Shown: positions 29,756 through 39,130 of the stretch, one piece after another
Numbering within the stretch: position 1 is the stretch's first letter
Layout of the letters: the number at the start of each line of letters is the position of its first letter
Notes under the pieces: generated by a model
Told to the model about the DNA's origin: nothing
Seen by the model: only the letters and a program-made list of their open reading frames with translations
The model's database searches: none
Translations under genes and position numbers: made by a program
Assembly (NCBI RefSeq): GCF_039904985.1
Contig: NZ_CP157005.1
Coordinates: forward strand, 2,991,001-3,055,000
Source: Methylomonas sp. AM2-LC
GTDB lineage: Bacteria; Pseudomonadota; Gammaproteobacteria; Methylococcales; Methylomonadaceae
Length of the DNA: 64,000 bases
Direction: 5' to 3'

Positions 29756-31240
29756 ATGAAAAACGAATTTTGCATTCCACGCGCACTATTGGCTACTGCT
29801 CTGATGACATTAACACTAGCAGGCTGCGACTCAAACACGACAAGCACTACAGTAAAATTACCCACCTCCACGCCTGGCGCGATTAAATTGCATGATCCTG
29901 GCGTGCGCCTGAGCGAATCAGCAGTTGGTGCAGCACTGACTGGCCTGGATGCCAATTACCAGAAACTGTTTAAAGCCGGACTGGAAGAATTTAACAAACA
30001 GGAAAACGTCAGTGACGATGGCCTGGGGCCTACATTTAATTTTAACAGTTGCGGTGGCTGCCACGCTTATCCTGATGTGGGTGGCTCATCGCCCGGACCG
30101 ACCAAAAATAATCTGAAAGCGATCAACCCTCAATATATTTTTTGGCAGACCAATCTGAGCAAAACCAATAAAATTCCATCATTTATAGCCGGTAGCGACC
30201 CAGAAAACCCTGGCTTAACGCCAATGCGTGAAGCGCGGTTTGTACATCTTGAGACTGATCACACTATCCTTGATGGTGGCGTACATGCCCTGTTTACCAT
30301 TGAGGGATTACCTGGCGCAGAAACCTGCACTGGCTTACCACAGCCCAATTTTGAAAAAGCGGTAGCCGAACAAAACATTATTTTCCGTATCCCCACCCCC
30401 GTGTTTGGTAGTGGCTTAATTGAACAAATCCCCGATACGGCCATTGAAGAAAATCGGCAACATGAAGCCAGCCAAAAACAAACTTTTGGCATCAGTGGCA
30501 GATCGAATATTACCCTAAGCGGACATACCAGAACGGCACTTGCCAACCGTAATGGTAATGACGGCACCATTGCCCGCTTTGGTTGGAAAGCACAAAACAA
30601 GTCTTTACTGGTATTTGCGGGCGAAGCCTATAACGTGGAGATGGGCGTATCCAACGAGCTGTTTCCAACTGAACGTAATGAGACCTCAGCTTGTCAGACC
30701 ATGAATACACCGAATGACCGTACTCATCCTGAAAAATCTGACCCCATGGATGTATTAAGCGACATTGAAAAATTTGCCGCCTATATGCGTTTACTGGCTC
30801 CGCCCACGCCTTCAACCAGTCAACCGGGTGGTTCCGCTTCTATCGAGAAAGGCAGGAATTTGTTTAAAGCGGTTGGATGCGCGTATTGTCATACCCCACA
30901 GTTTACTACGGGTAAATCCGATATACCGCAGCTGGATAGAAAACCAGTCAATCTATATTCCGACTTACTGATACACAATATGGGACCAAAGCTGGCAGAT
31001 GGTGTTACACAAGGTCAGGCCAGTGGTGATGAGTTTCGTACCGCACCATTATGGGGGCTAGGACAACGCATTTGGTTTTTACACGATGGTCGTACGTCCG
31101 ATTTGATCCAGGCGATTGATGAACATCACAGTAGTGATGAAGGACAAAATAATTCAGAAGCCAACTACAGTGTAGAAAAATATAATCAGCTAACGACAGA
31201 GAGCAAACAGGATTTGCTTAATTTCTTGCGTTCATTGTAA
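29756..31240 (+). CDS. Di-haem oxidoreductase-family lipoprotein
   Basis: A c-type cytochrome of the di-haem oxidoreductase (DUF1111) family. The signal has a lipobox (LTLAGCDS), so it should be anchored in the periplasm. Two haem-binding CxxCH motifs are visible: CGGCH (Cys99-His103) and CAYCH (Cys375-His379). Family marks include the DDGLGPTFNFNSC lead to the first haem and APLWGLGQRIWFLHDGRT near the end. Proteins of this family often lie near imelysin-type iron genes; none is seen here. The electron partner and substrate are unknown. A stop at 31240 is followed by a hairpin. Confidence 0.83.
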   Translation: MKNEFCIPRALLATALMTLTLAGCDSNTTSTTVKLPTSTPGAIKLHDPGVRLSESAVGAALTGLDANYQKLFKAGLEEFNKQENVSDDGLGPTFNFNSCGGCHAYPDVGGSSPGPTKNNLKAINPQYIFWQTNLSKTNKIPSFIAGSDPENPGLTPMREARFVHLETDHTILDGGVHALFTIEGLPGAETCTGLPQPNFEKAVAEQNIIFRIPTPVFGSGLIEQIPDTAIEENRQHEASQKQTFGISGRSNITLSGHTRTALANRNGNDGTIARFGWKAQNKSLLVFAGEAYNVEMGVSNELFPTERNETSACQTMNTPNDRTHPEKSDPMDVLSDIEKFAAYMRLLAPPTPSTSQPGGSASIEKGRNLFKAVGCAYCHTPQFTTGKSDIPQLDRKPVNLYSDLLIHNMGPKLADGVTQGQASGDEFRTAPLWGLGQRIWFLHDGRTSDLIQAIDEHHSSDEGQNNSEANYSVEKYNQLTTESKQDLLNFLRSL

Positions 31241-31250
31241 AAAGTTTAGA

Positions 31251-31278
31251 TTGGGTTACAGCATGCGCCGTAACCCAA
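31251..31278. terminator. Hairpin after the di-haem gene
   Basis: TTGGGTTAC pairs with GTAACCCAA across a ten-base loop, between the convergent di-haem and tetR genes. No strong T-run follows, so termination is possible rather than shown. Confidence 0.4.
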
Positions 31279-31357
31279 CTGATCAGCCTATATTTTCAAC
31301 ATGGCAATAGAGGTCAGCCACAGCAAAATGCTCCACATAACCACAAACCGCGCTAAC

Positions 31358-31981
31358 TTACTTCTTAGCTATTGTACTCCAGGCCACCAACCAGACCTGA
31401 TTCTGGTAATTATCCTTACAAGGCGGCAAACTATCCGTTAATAACATACTCAGCGTGTGCTGAATAATGCCAAAGAAATAATTGTAGGCTAGCAAGGCAT
31501 CAATGTTTTTGATTTCGCCTTCCTTAATGCCCACCTGAATAATACGTCGCAGTTTATTAAACGCCGCTATATCAAATAAAGGTTTAGGTTCGGGTAAAAA
31601 ATCACTGGTTTTGATAAACAGTAAAAACTGAATAATTTCCGGTGCTTCTTCGGTCAGCTTAAACAACAAATCCACTACTTCGCGTAATTGTTCGGACGCT
31701 TTACGATTGCGACGGCGAATATCATCAATAGAGATACTGAAACTATCCAGTATCTGCTCATGCAAAGCCAAAGCAATGGCTTGCTTGGTTTTGAAAAATT
31801 GATAAAGTCCACTGGTCGATTTTAAGCCAACTGCATCTTTTATATCGATTAAAGAGGTATTGTAATAGCCCTTTTGTGCGAATAATTTTAATGCCGCTTG
31901 TAAAACCTCGTCCTGGCTAATCAGCTTAGCGGGTGTTTGTTCTTGTGCTACTTCTATTTCAATTGCTAATTCTTGTTCCAT
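31358..31981 (-). CDS. TetR-family transcriptional regulator
   Basis: A 207-residue one-component regulator. The DNA-binding N-terminal part shows ALKLFAQKGYYNTSLIDIKD and the recognition helix LKSTSGLYQFFKTKQAIALA, at about residues 29-75; the start is preceded by an acidic/Gln-rich lead of about 20 residues. The C-terminal ligand domain is all-helical and not assignable. Its target is unclear; it lies downstream of pgsA on the same strand with about 70 bases between, so it may be co-transcribed with it. Confidence 0.82.
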   Translation of the reverse strand: MEQELAIEIEVAQEQTPAKLISQDEVLQAALKLFAQKGYYNTSLIDIKDAVGLKSTSGLYQFFKTKQAIALALHEQILDSFSISIDDIRRRNRKASEQLREVVDLLFKLTEEAPEIIQFLLFIKTSDFLPEPKPLFDIAAFNKLRRIIQVGIKEGEIKNIDALLAYNYFFGIIQHTLSMLLTDSLPPCKDNYQNQVWLVAWSTIAKK

Positions 31982-32049
31982 GTTCTTTATACAGCTTTAC
32001 CTGCTGTCATCTCTCTGTTATTGCGCAGTATGTAACGCTGCACTTATTG

Positions 32050-32610
32050 TTATTCTCTCAAGGTTGAAAAAGCAGCCATCAGGTAATTGATCATTGACCA
32101 CAAGGTTAAAATGGCTGATATATATAGCAACCAATAGCCCATGGTATTAATGGGCAAACCTAGCAGATCATCACGATACAGCAACAAACTGACAGCTGTC
32201 ATTTGCGCGGTGGTTTTCCATTTACCCAATTGCGAGACCTTAACTTTGGCCCGCTGACCTATTTCTGCCATCCACTCTCTTAACGAGGCTATAGTAATTT
32301 CACGACCGATAATTACGGCTGCAGGTATAGCAAGATAAGGACTTGCCTCGGCCTGCACCACTAAAACCAACACAAAAGCCACCATTAATTTATCAGCAAC
32401 CGGATCTAAGAACGCGCCGAAATCGGTTTCCAGCTGCATCTTGCGCGCCAGATAACCATCCAGCCAGTCGGTAAAACCAGCAAATAAAAAAATTAAGGTG
32501 CAGGCGAGTTTTGAGTATTCCCAAGGCAAATAAAACACAACTGCCAATAAGGGTATTAAGGCAATGCGTAAAAATGTCAAATAGGTTGGTAAGGTAAATT
32601 TAACTGCCAT
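32050..32610 (-). CDS. pgsA: CDP-diacylglycerol-glycerol-3-phosphate transferase PgsA
   Basis: Makes phosphatidylglycerol phosphate from CDP-diacylglycerol and glycerol 3-phosphate, the committed step to phosphatidylglycerol and cardiolipin. The CDP-alcohol transferase signature is intact: DGYLAR, then G and two Asp in FGAFLDPVADK. The N-terminus MAVKFTLPTYLTFLRIALIP is typical of PgsA. I use the ATG at 32610; the frame remains open upstream inside uvrC but would add 36 non-homologous residues. The ATG overlaps the uvrC end by 11 bases, the classic uvrC-pgsA coupling. Confidence 0.92.
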   Translation of the reverse strand: MAVKFTLPTYLTFLRIALIPLLAVVFYLPWEYSKLACTLIFLFAGFTDWLDGYLARKMQLETDFGAFLDPVADKLMVAFVLVLVVQAEASPYLAIPAAVIIGREITIASLREWMAEIGQRAKVKVSQLGKWKTTAQMTAVSLLLYRDDLLGLPINTMGYWLLYISAILTLWSMINYLMAAFSTLRE

Positions 32611-34441
32611 CTTGGTGGTGAAACAAATCATAAATGCGTTGTGCCAATTGCCGGCTGATGCCATCAATACCTGCCAGGGCATCCACTCCAGCATTGGATA
32701 CACCTTGCAGACCACCAAATTGTTTTAACAAAATTTGGCGGCGTTTCTGGCCGAGCCCAGCAATATTTTCCAGTACCGACTTAGTTTTAATTTTAGCGCG
32801 GCGCTGGCGGTGTCCGGTGATAGCAAAACGATGAGCTTCATCCCTAATATGCTGAATCAGTAATAAAGCACTGGCACCTGGTGTCACATTCAAAGGTAAA
32901 TCCTGATCGGGCAGTATAATTTTTTCCATGCCTGCTTTTCGATCTGGACCTTTCGACACTCCGACTATCATAACATTGTTTATGTCTAATTCCGCCAACG
33001 CCTTTTTAGCTTCCCCCACCTGACCTTTGCCACCATCAATAAACAATACCTCTGGCGCAGTATGTTCACCTTGTTTTAATCGTTTATAACGACGAAATAC
33101 CGCCTGATAAATAGCAGCATAATCATCACCGGGAGTAATTCCTTCAATATTAAAGCGCCGATAATCAGATTTTACCGGCCCTTCCCGATCAAAAACCACA
33201 CAAGAAGCCACAGTTTGCTCACCTTGGGTATGACTAATATCAAAACATTCCAATCTTTTCGGAATATCGACGCAACTTAATTCCTGTTGCAAACTCACAA
33301 AACGGGCAAACAGGTTTTGTTTATCGGCCAGTTTACTGCGTAAACTGTTTTCAGCATTTGTCACCGCCAACTGCAACCATTTGGCACGTTCGCCACGTAC
33401 CTGACTGGCAATATTCACCACATGTTTGGCCTGACTACTCAGCACTTCGCTGACCAGTTCCGTTTCCGGTAAGGTGTGGCTGATGATTAAATCGTGCGGG
33501 ATGGTTTTATCCAGATAATATTGACTGATAAAGGCTTGTAACACTTCTTCAGCCTGATGATGATCCACCATTTTTGGAAAAAACTGGCGATTACCTAAAT
33601 TTTGACCATTACGGATAAAAAACACCTGAATACAGGCCACTTCTGCTGTTACCGCACAGGCAATAATATCTACATCGCCTTTTTCGCCCTGCACAAAATG
33701 TTTTTCCAATACAGCGCGCAAGCGAAAAATTTGATCGCGATAACTAGCAGCCAGTTCAAAATTCAGCGTGGCAGCGGCATTTTCCATCTTGGTAACCAGG
33801 CTATCGATCAGCAACCCGCCCTGCCCTTCTAAAAACAATACCGTACTATCCACATCCATCCGATACGCTTCTTTACTAATTAAACCCACACAAGGTGCAG
33901 TGCAGCGTTCTATCTGATGTTGTAGACAGGGGCGTGAGCGGCTATTGTAAAAACTGTCTTCGCACTGGCGCACCGGAAAAATTTTCTGCAATAGCTTTAA
34001 AGTTTCTTTAACCGCGCTGGCACTCGGATAAGGGCCAAAATATTTACCTTGACGTTTTTTAGCGCCCCGATGAAAACTAAGTTGTGGAAAATCGTGCAAG
34101 GTGGAAATAAACACATAAGGGTAGGATTTATCATCGCGTAAATCGATGTTGTAACGCGGTTGATGGCGCTTGATTAACTGGCTTTCCAGCAATAGGGCTT
34201 CGCCCTCGGTATGAGTAACCGTCACCTCAATAGCGGCTATTCTGGCCACCATAGCCAGTTGCTTGGGTGCTGCCGCCTGCGTTCTAAAATAACTGGAAAC
34301 GCGGTTTTTAAGATTTTTAGCTTTACCAATATATATAATAGTGGCATTAGCATCCAGCATTTTGTAAATACCGGGGCGTTGCGTCAGGTTTTTTAAAAAC
34401 GCCTTGGCATCAAAGCCCGCCTGTGCTGGTGACTCTGTCAC
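32600..34441 (-). CDS. uvrC: Excinuclease ABC subunit C
   Basis: Nuclease that cuts DNA on both sides of a UvrAB-marked lesion. In order: a GIY-YIG nuclease domain for the 3' cut (GIYKMLDANATIIYIGKAKN, about residues 19-38), the cysteine cluster CEDSFYNSRSRPCLQ with C-TAPC, a UVR motif (MENAAATLNFELAASYRDQI), the RNase H-like 5' nuclease domain (RLECFDISHTQGEQTVASCV) and C-terminal helix-hairpin-helix repeats (LENIAGLGQKRRQILLKQFG). The 613-residue length is normal. The start is GTG, two bases after the stop of the glycosylase gene. Confidence 0.94.
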   Translation of the reverse strand: MTESPAQAGFDAKAFLKNLTQRPGIYKMLDANATIIYIGKAKNLKNRVSSYFRTQAAAPKQLAMVARIAAIEVTVTHTEGEALLLESQLIKRHQPRYNIDLRDDKSYPYVFISTLHDFPQLSFHRGAKKRQGKYFGPYPSASAVKETLKLLQKIFPVRQCEDSFYNSRSRPCLQHQIERCTAPCVGLISKEAYRMDVDSTVLFLEGQGGLLIDSLVTKMENAAATLNFELAASYRDQIFRLRAVLEKHFVQGEKGDVDIIACAVTAEVACIQVFFIRNGQNLGNRQFFPKMVDHHQAEEVLQAFISQYYLDKTIPHDLIISHTLPETELVSEVLSSQAKHVVNIASQVRGERAKWLQLAVTNAENSLRSKLADKQNLFARFVSLQQELSCVDIPKRLECFDISHTQGEQTVASCVVFDREGPVKSDYRRFNIEGITPGDDYAAIYQAVFRRYKRLKQGEHTAPEVLFIDGGKGQVGEAKKALAELDINNVMIVGVSKGPDRKAGMEKIILPDQDLPLNVTPGASALLLIQHIRDEAHRFAITGHRQRRAKIKTKSVLENIAGLGQKRRQILLKQFGGLQGVSNAGVDALAGIDGISRQLAQRIYDLFHHQDGS

Positions 34442-34443
34442 GC

Positions 34444-35091
34444 TTAAGCGACCAATAATTCCTGAATATTGGCAAACACATCACTCAGCATCTGCATATT
34501 CAAACGTTTGGTTTGTACATTGTAACGACTGCAATGATAAGAACTCACCAAATGATGGCCATTAGGTAAACTATAAACCCGATGATGCCCAAACGGATAA
34601 GCTTTCACTTTTAAACCATAAGCACGCAACACCGCTTGATGAGCAATATTACCCAACACCAAAATCACCGCTTTTTCGGGTAAGGTTTGCAATTCCGCCG
34701 CCAGGTAGCCATTGCATTGCACAATTTCCTCACCCGTCGGTTTGTTTTGCGGTGGCAGACATTTAACAGCATTGGTTATACGGCAATTGCGCAATTCCAG
34801 CCCATCATCCAAAGCCGTAGAATGTAACTGATTACTAAATCCAAAATCGTACAGCGCCTGATACAATAACAACCCCGCATAATCCCCGGTAAACGGCCGA
34901 CCACTGGCATTAGCCCCATGCATCCCCGGTGCCAACCCCACCACCAGCAAACGCGCCTGCAAATCCCCAAACGGTGCCACAGGACGCGCGTGATACTGTG
35001 GATATTTTTGTTTAACATCACACAAAAAATCAGCCAGACGCGGACATTGCTGACAATCAAGATCGAAATATTGGGTTATAGCCGTCATCAC
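34444..35091 (-). CDS. Uracil-DNA glycosylase, family 5 (UDGb-like)
   Basis: Base-excision enzyme for uracil and some deaminated purines. The first motif is GLAPGMHGANASGRPFTGDY, and the second, SYHCSRYNVQTKRLN, matches the family 5 (UDGb) pattern in which the usual Pro after His varies. Cysteines in LDCQQCPRL and later KCLPPQNKP and VQCNGY could bind a 4Fe-4S cluster as in families 4 and 5. The substitution of the usual Pro by Cys in SYHCS is unusual. It runs directly into uvrC, giving a repair operon. Confidence 0.85.
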   Translation of the reverse strand: MMTAITQYFDLDCQQCPRLADFLCDVKQKYPQYHARPVAPFGDLQARLLVVGLAPGMHGANASGRPFTGDYAGLLLYQALYDFGFSNQLHSTALDDGLELRNCRITNAVKCLPPQNKPTGEEIVQCNGYLAAELQTLPEKAVILVLGNIAHQAVLRAYGLKVKAYPFGHHRVYSLPNGHHLVSSYHCSRYNVQTKRLNMQMLSDVFANIQELLVA

Positions 35092-35215
35092 AAAGGTAAA
35101 GTATTCAATAAGCTGCTTAGTTTACTATGAATATGCGGATATTTTATTGGAAATAGAATCGCCTATCGCTAACAAGACGCTAAGATACGCCAATTGGATG
35201 CTGCCATTCGAAACT

Positions 35216-35447
35216 GCGTAGCCACAATTAGCGTCAACGTAATCGTGGGAATGCAGACTCCAAAAACATTTAATAGCCTTTCCCAACGACAAAATTTATT
35301 TTAATCATCGTCACCGATTTCAATATTTAAACCGTTACCCAAACAATTACGCAGCATTAGTTAATGCGTAACCGATTCTAAAAAGCGCCTCTATAACCGG
35401 AAAGCTTTTCATTCCTACGATTACGCTGACGTTAATCGTGGCTATGC
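35216..35447. repeat. Long imperfect inverted repeat
   Basis: Two 38-base arms (35216-35253 and 35410-35447) are inverted copies with about five mismatches. One contains GTCAACGTAATCGTGGGAAT, the other its near-complement. The 156 bases between encode nothing and are A+T-rich. It could be a MITE-like relic or a large stem-loop. Confidence 0.55.
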
Positions 35448-35472
35448 GGAATGGGTTAATATATTAGCTACC

Positions 35473-36483
35473 CTAAAAATCCCTGACAGCACGCACCTTG
35501 CATTGATCGTTATTTTTGTAAGATATTTGACCGCCTCCGCCAAAATTTTGTTGCCATGCACAGCCCTCACCCATATGCGTAGAACTCCAATAAAAGTCAT
35601 CAGAGAATCCGCCTACCAACTCTTTTTGTTGGAATAACAGATTCAATTCGTCTTTAAGCGGTAAGCGCCAACCATAACCATAGGCTTGAGCAGCAGTAAT
35701 TGCCGCATGCCAATCTAATGCATTCTCTGCATCTGTGGACTGAGCTTCTAAACCATGAGAGCCGGAATCGTCCACAAAGAACACTATTCCCCCGTTTAAT
35801 CCAACATCACCCAAAGCAAACACACCGCGTTCTGTGCGCGCACGCTCATTGACATGACCGCGCAATTTAGCGATAACCTCTTTAAACGCTTCCAGAGAAT
35901 GTATGTAATGCACTTCTTGGGTTTTTGTGCGGATATGCCATTGCCTAGTACCGCTATCGGTGTTTGTAGCAGAAATTCGATAGCCCAGTTGCGTCAGCTC
36001 AATTAAATAGTGTCCTTCTATATCTTCCAATAATTGCTGTACTCTGTTTTGGATATATCGGGTAGACACTTTGGCTTCATTGCCGTCTGCTTCAACAATG
36101 GCACGCCCCATTATACCCTTATTAATATTTCCCAGGGTTAGCTCTTTGGCGGCAATACCATATAACTCATGTTCGCTATAATGCAGATAATCAATGGCAT
36201 AAAGGGGTTGCTCAGTTTTTTCTGACTTTTCAAATCCGGCATTATTATTCTTAGATTCCTGCGCATCTATCCATTCATCATGTTCGGCTCGACGCGCTGG
36301 GTCGATCAATATGTCGTAAGCATCTTTAATAATCTTGGTGATGCGTAGCGCTTTTTCTTCACTGCCATCGTACTTATCGGGGTGATACTGTTGCATCAAA
36401 ACCTTATACGCTGCCCGGATTAAGGCATCAGGCGCGTTGCGAGTAATCTTTAAATTGTCGTAGTGGGTGCGATATTTAGCCAT
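35473..36483 (-). CDS. J-domain protein fused to a DUF1566-like domain
   Basis: The N-terminal about 70 residues are a DnaJ J-domain with the HPD motif at about 34-36 (MQQYHPDKYDG), which stimulates the ATPase of a DnaK chaperone. A middle linker of unclear fold follows (residues about 75-220, with LYGIAAKELTLGNINKGIMG). The C-terminal about 110 residues resemble the DUF1566/Lcl domain: NGGIVFFVDDSGSHGLEAQS, WRLPLKDELNLLF, YWSSTHMGEGCAWQQNF and the VRAVRDF end. DUF1566 is normally seen in secreted or surface proteins, whereas a J-domain is cytoplasmic, and no signal peptide is present. The fusion is therefore notable. Confidence 0.75.
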   Translation of the reverse strand: MAKYRTHYDNLKITRNAPDALIRAAYKVLMQQYHPDKYDGSEEKALRITKIIKDAYDILIDPARRAEHDEWIDAQESKNNNAGFEKSEKTEQPLYAIDYLHYSEHELYGIAAKELTLGNINKGIMGRAIVEADGNEAKVSTRYIQNRVQQLLEDIEGHYLIELTQLGYRISATNTDSGTRQWHIRTKTQEVHYIHSLEAFKEVIAKLRGHVNERARTERGVFALGDVGLNGGIVFFVDDSGSHGLEAQSTDAENALDWHAAITAAQAYGYGWRLPLKDELNLLFQQKELVGGFSDDFYWSSTHMGEGCAWQQNFGGGGQISYKNNDQCKVRAVRDF

Positions 36484-36689
36484 TGCTTAGAGTGAATAGA
36501 ACGGTTGGAGTCAGCTGCTTTAAATTTGCTGCGTGTTAAAAACTTAACTATTTTTTGGGTAAACTACCCATTAATAAGAAATAACAGCCTTAATCACAAA
36601 TAGTAGAACAGGACTGACCAATACAATCGACACAGTATAACAAAAGTCAAAACCACATTGTCTTATACAGCGTTGACGTTAAGATATTC

Positions 36690-37580
36690 CTAACTAGTTG
36701 GCTTGTTTTGTTTAGGCAAATCTTGTTGCCTCCCCCATTCTGCCCATGAACCATCAAACATAGGAACCTGATGACAACCTAATTGATACAGCACCAAAAG
36801 CAATAATGCCGCAGAAACCCCAGAGCCACAGGTGGTTACCATGGATTTGGAAACATCCACACCCGCCGTCACAAACAACTGCTGCAGTTGTGCAATACTG
36901 TATAAAGTATGCTGATCTTGGCTATATAAATGTTGATACGGAATATTGACACTGCCTGGCATATGACCGGTTTGCAGGCCCGCATCTGTTAATACACGTT
37001 GACCATTAAAACTGTCAGCAGAACGCGCATCCAAAATTATACGACTACCCTGCTGTTGAATTTCGCGCATTTGTTGCAAATCTACAAATAATTCTGCATG
37101 GAATGTAGCCGTAAATACTTTAGATGCAGGCTTTGCCGAATTTGATGTTAACGGAAAACCCAGTTGCTTCCAGCGAGATAATCCGCCGTCCAGCACTTTA
37201 ATTTTCTCATGCCCAAATACTCTAAACATCCACCAAACGCGTGCGGCAGCAAAAAAATGGTTATTGTCGTAAACCACCACCCAAGTGGCGTTATCGATAC
37301 CCAACTTTCCTACTTGCTGAGCAAATTGCTCGGCAATCGGCAAGGTATGTGGCAGTGGGCTGTTTTGATCAGCAATGTCATCAATATCAAAAAACTGCGC
37401 ACCAGGTAGATGCTGAGACTGGAACTCGTGTTTGGCAAATCGTTGCTGCCTAGGCAAAAAGAAAGTGGCATCCAGAATAAGTAGATTGGGGTGATGTAGA
37501 TTTTTCTGCAACCATACGCAACTGACTACAGCGTTATGAGCATCAAGATTGATAGTGCCGGAATCGCTAACGAGAACCAC
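36690..37580 (-). CDS. sseA: Rhodanese-type sulfurtransferase, SseA-like
   Basis: Tandem-rhodanese enzyme that moves sulfane sulfur from thiosulfate or 3-mercaptopyruvate to an acceptor such as cyanide or thioredoxin. The N-terminal inactive domain shows ILDATFFLPRQQR and HLPGAQFFDIDDI; the C-terminal domain has GHMPGSVNIPYQH and the active loop CGSGVSA (Cys251). The CGSGV(T/S)A form is the mercaptopyruvate type. The frame opens with GTG, 12 bases after the small membrane gene upstream; the exact start is uncertain. The two genes may be co-transcribed. Confidence 0.85.
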   Translation of the reverse strand: MVLVSDSGTINLDAHNAVVSCVWLQKNLHHPNLLILDATFFLPRQQRFAKHEFQSQHLPGAQFFDIDDIADQNSPLPHTLPIAEQFAQQVGKLGIDNATWVVVYDNNHFFAAARVWWMFRVFGHEKIKVLDGGLSRWKQLGFPLTSNSAKPASKVFTATFHAELFVDLQQMREIQQQGSRIILDARSADSFNGQRVLTDAGLQTGHMPGSVNIPYQHLYSQDQHTLYSIAQLQQLFVTAGVDVSKSMVTTCGSGVSAALLLLVLYQLGCHQVPMFDGSWAEWGRQQDLPKQNKPTS

Positions 37581-37592
37581 AACAAGAAGGAT

Positions 37593-37772
37593 CTATAAAT
37601 GCGGAAAAAGTACGCCACCTAACAAGCCAGTGGTTAAGCTGAAAATAACCGCTAATATGATAATAGCCGGAATAGATGCCAGCGCCCATTTAACCATCAA
37701 CACCACGATGGAAAAAAAAGGCATTTGCAAATCTACGACTATGACATTCTTTGCATCGTCTGCATCGCTCAT
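37593..37772 (-). CDS. Small single-pass membrane protein, 59 residues
   Basis: An ATG frame with AGG a few bases upstream. The product begins with an acidic lead (MSDADDAKNVIVVDLQMP), then a basic turn at MVKWALA and a hydrophobic helix (SIPAIIILAVIFSLTTG), ending in GGVLFPHL. It is separated from sseA by 12 bases and is likely in the same operon. The frame on the other strand (37549 region) is a shadow. No homologous family is recognised. Confidence 0.5.
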   Translation of the reverse strand: MSDADDAKNVIVVDLQMPFFSIVVLMVKWALASIPAIIILAVIFSLTTGLLGGVLFPHL

Positions 37773-38350
37773 GAGTTTACCTGTTGGATAAAAATTAATA
37801 AGAATAACAGCAATTGCCTAGCCCGGCGAGTTTGGGCTTTGTTTACTCGATGAGACTAATAAAATAACATCATCGTCGCATTAATTGGCAAAAGTCACCC
37901 TTAAGTAAAGTACTTTCCTTGCCATTAAATAATTGACATTAGGATAAAAGTAAACCTTATAGGATGCTGCCAAACGCAGAGAGGCGCATCGTTCGAGTGC
38001 ATAGACCCTAAAATCCATTAAAAAAATATGGCGGCAGGATGGTTTTAATAGTGTAACACTCGATCGATACGCCTAATATCAGCCTCCTATAAGCCATCTT
38101 ATGCATTGCGGCTAAACGCTACACGCTATTTTGCCATTGCCCAGCAATGAAAAATATGCCGACCTTAGGCTTGCAGAATTAGGCTGGCTTGAATGATAAT
38201 AAAACCCAGCTTTAAAGCTGATAAACTGATCACTTGAATAAAACAACCGCACTTATTTAATAGTGTTTTCCTGGGGTTTACCTTATTCAAACCAGCCTTC
38301 GGCTCTGCTATTTACCCGCCCCCTTAACGTTAACAAAGGAAACAACAGTC
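37773..38350. other. Intergenic stretch with one repeat copy
   Basis: No gene seen. It contains the 30-base repeat at 37961 and just before the AIM24-like gene a purine-rich AAAGGAAAC ribosome-binding site (38334-38342). Confidence 0.4.
37961..37990. repeat. Direct repeat flanking the AIM24-like gene, left copy
   Basis: AGGATGC, one variable base, then GCCAAACGCAGAGAGGCGC and ATC. The same sequence, with one changed base, lies at 39207-39236 on the other side of the gene, in the same orientation. Confidence 0.6.
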
Positions 38351-39130
38351 ATGCGATGCCATGAAGTAGACTACGAATTGTTCGGTAATGACATGCAGAT
38401 CGTCGAGATCGAACTGGACCCCGGTGAAACTGTAATAGCCGAAGCAGGAGCCATGAACTACATGGAAGATGGTATTGTCTTTGAAGCCAAAATGGGAGAC
38501 GGCTCCAAACCAGTAGGCGGCTTATTTGACTCATTGCTACATGTTGGCAAACGTGTCCTCACGGGCGAATCTATTTTTATCACCCATTTTACCAACCAGA
38601 GCCATGGTAAAAAAAAGGTAGCTTTTGCCGCACCTTATCCCGGCAAGATCATTCCTTTGGAGATGGCGCAACTTGGCGAAGAACTCATATGCCAGAAAGA
38701 CGCATTCTTGTGTGCAGCGTTTGGCACATCGATTGAAATTGCATTTCAGCGCAAACTCGGAACCGGTTTTTTCGGTGGTGAAGGGTTTATTCTGCAACGC
38801 CTAAAAGGCGACGGCAAAGCCTTTATACATGTCGGCGGCACTGTTATCAAAAAAGAACTACATGGCGAAACGCTAAGGGTAGATACCGGCTGTATTGCCG
38901 CTTTTACAAAAGGCATTGAATATGACATTGAACGCACCGGCAGCTTAAAATCCATGGTGTTTGGCGGTGAAGGACTTTTCCTAGCCACTCTAAAAGGTCA
39001 CGGTACGGTTTACTTACAAAGTTTGCCATTCTCGCGACTAGCAAACCGTGTGTTGCAAGCGGCTGGCAGTGGCTCTAAAGACGAAGGCTCAATTCTAGGT
39101 GGCTTAGGCGACCTATTTGGCGACAACTGA
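38351..39130 (+). CDS. AIM24/TIGR00266-family protein
   Basis: A 259-residue protein of the AIM24 (TIGR00266) family, whose beta-rich fold is formed of repeated strands. Typical stretches are [48 protein letters not shown], and [20 protein letters not shown]. Bacterial members have no firm biochemical role; the yeast relative acts at the inner membrane. There is no signal or membrane helix, so it is cytoplasmic or peripheral. A clear AAAGGAAA site precedes the ATG. It stands alone between two copies of a 30-base repeat. Confidence 0.82.
   Translation: MRCHEVDYELFGNDMQIVEIELDPGETVIAEAGAMNYMEDGIVFEAKMGDGSKPVGGLFDSLLHVGKRVLTGESIFITHFTNQSHGKKKVAFAAPYPGKIIPLEMAQLGEELICQKDAFLCAAFGTSIEIAFQRKLGTGFFGGEGFILQRLKGDGKAFIHVGGTVIKKELHGETLRVDTGCIAAFTKGIEYDIERTGSLKSMVFGGEGLFLATLKGHGTVYLQSLPFSRLANRVLQAAGSGSKDEGSILGGLGDLFGDN

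Noticed and set aside
32611..32718. Longer PgsA start upstream
   Set aside because: The extra residues are a second frame of uvrC; the 32610 ATG gives the known PgsA N-terminus.
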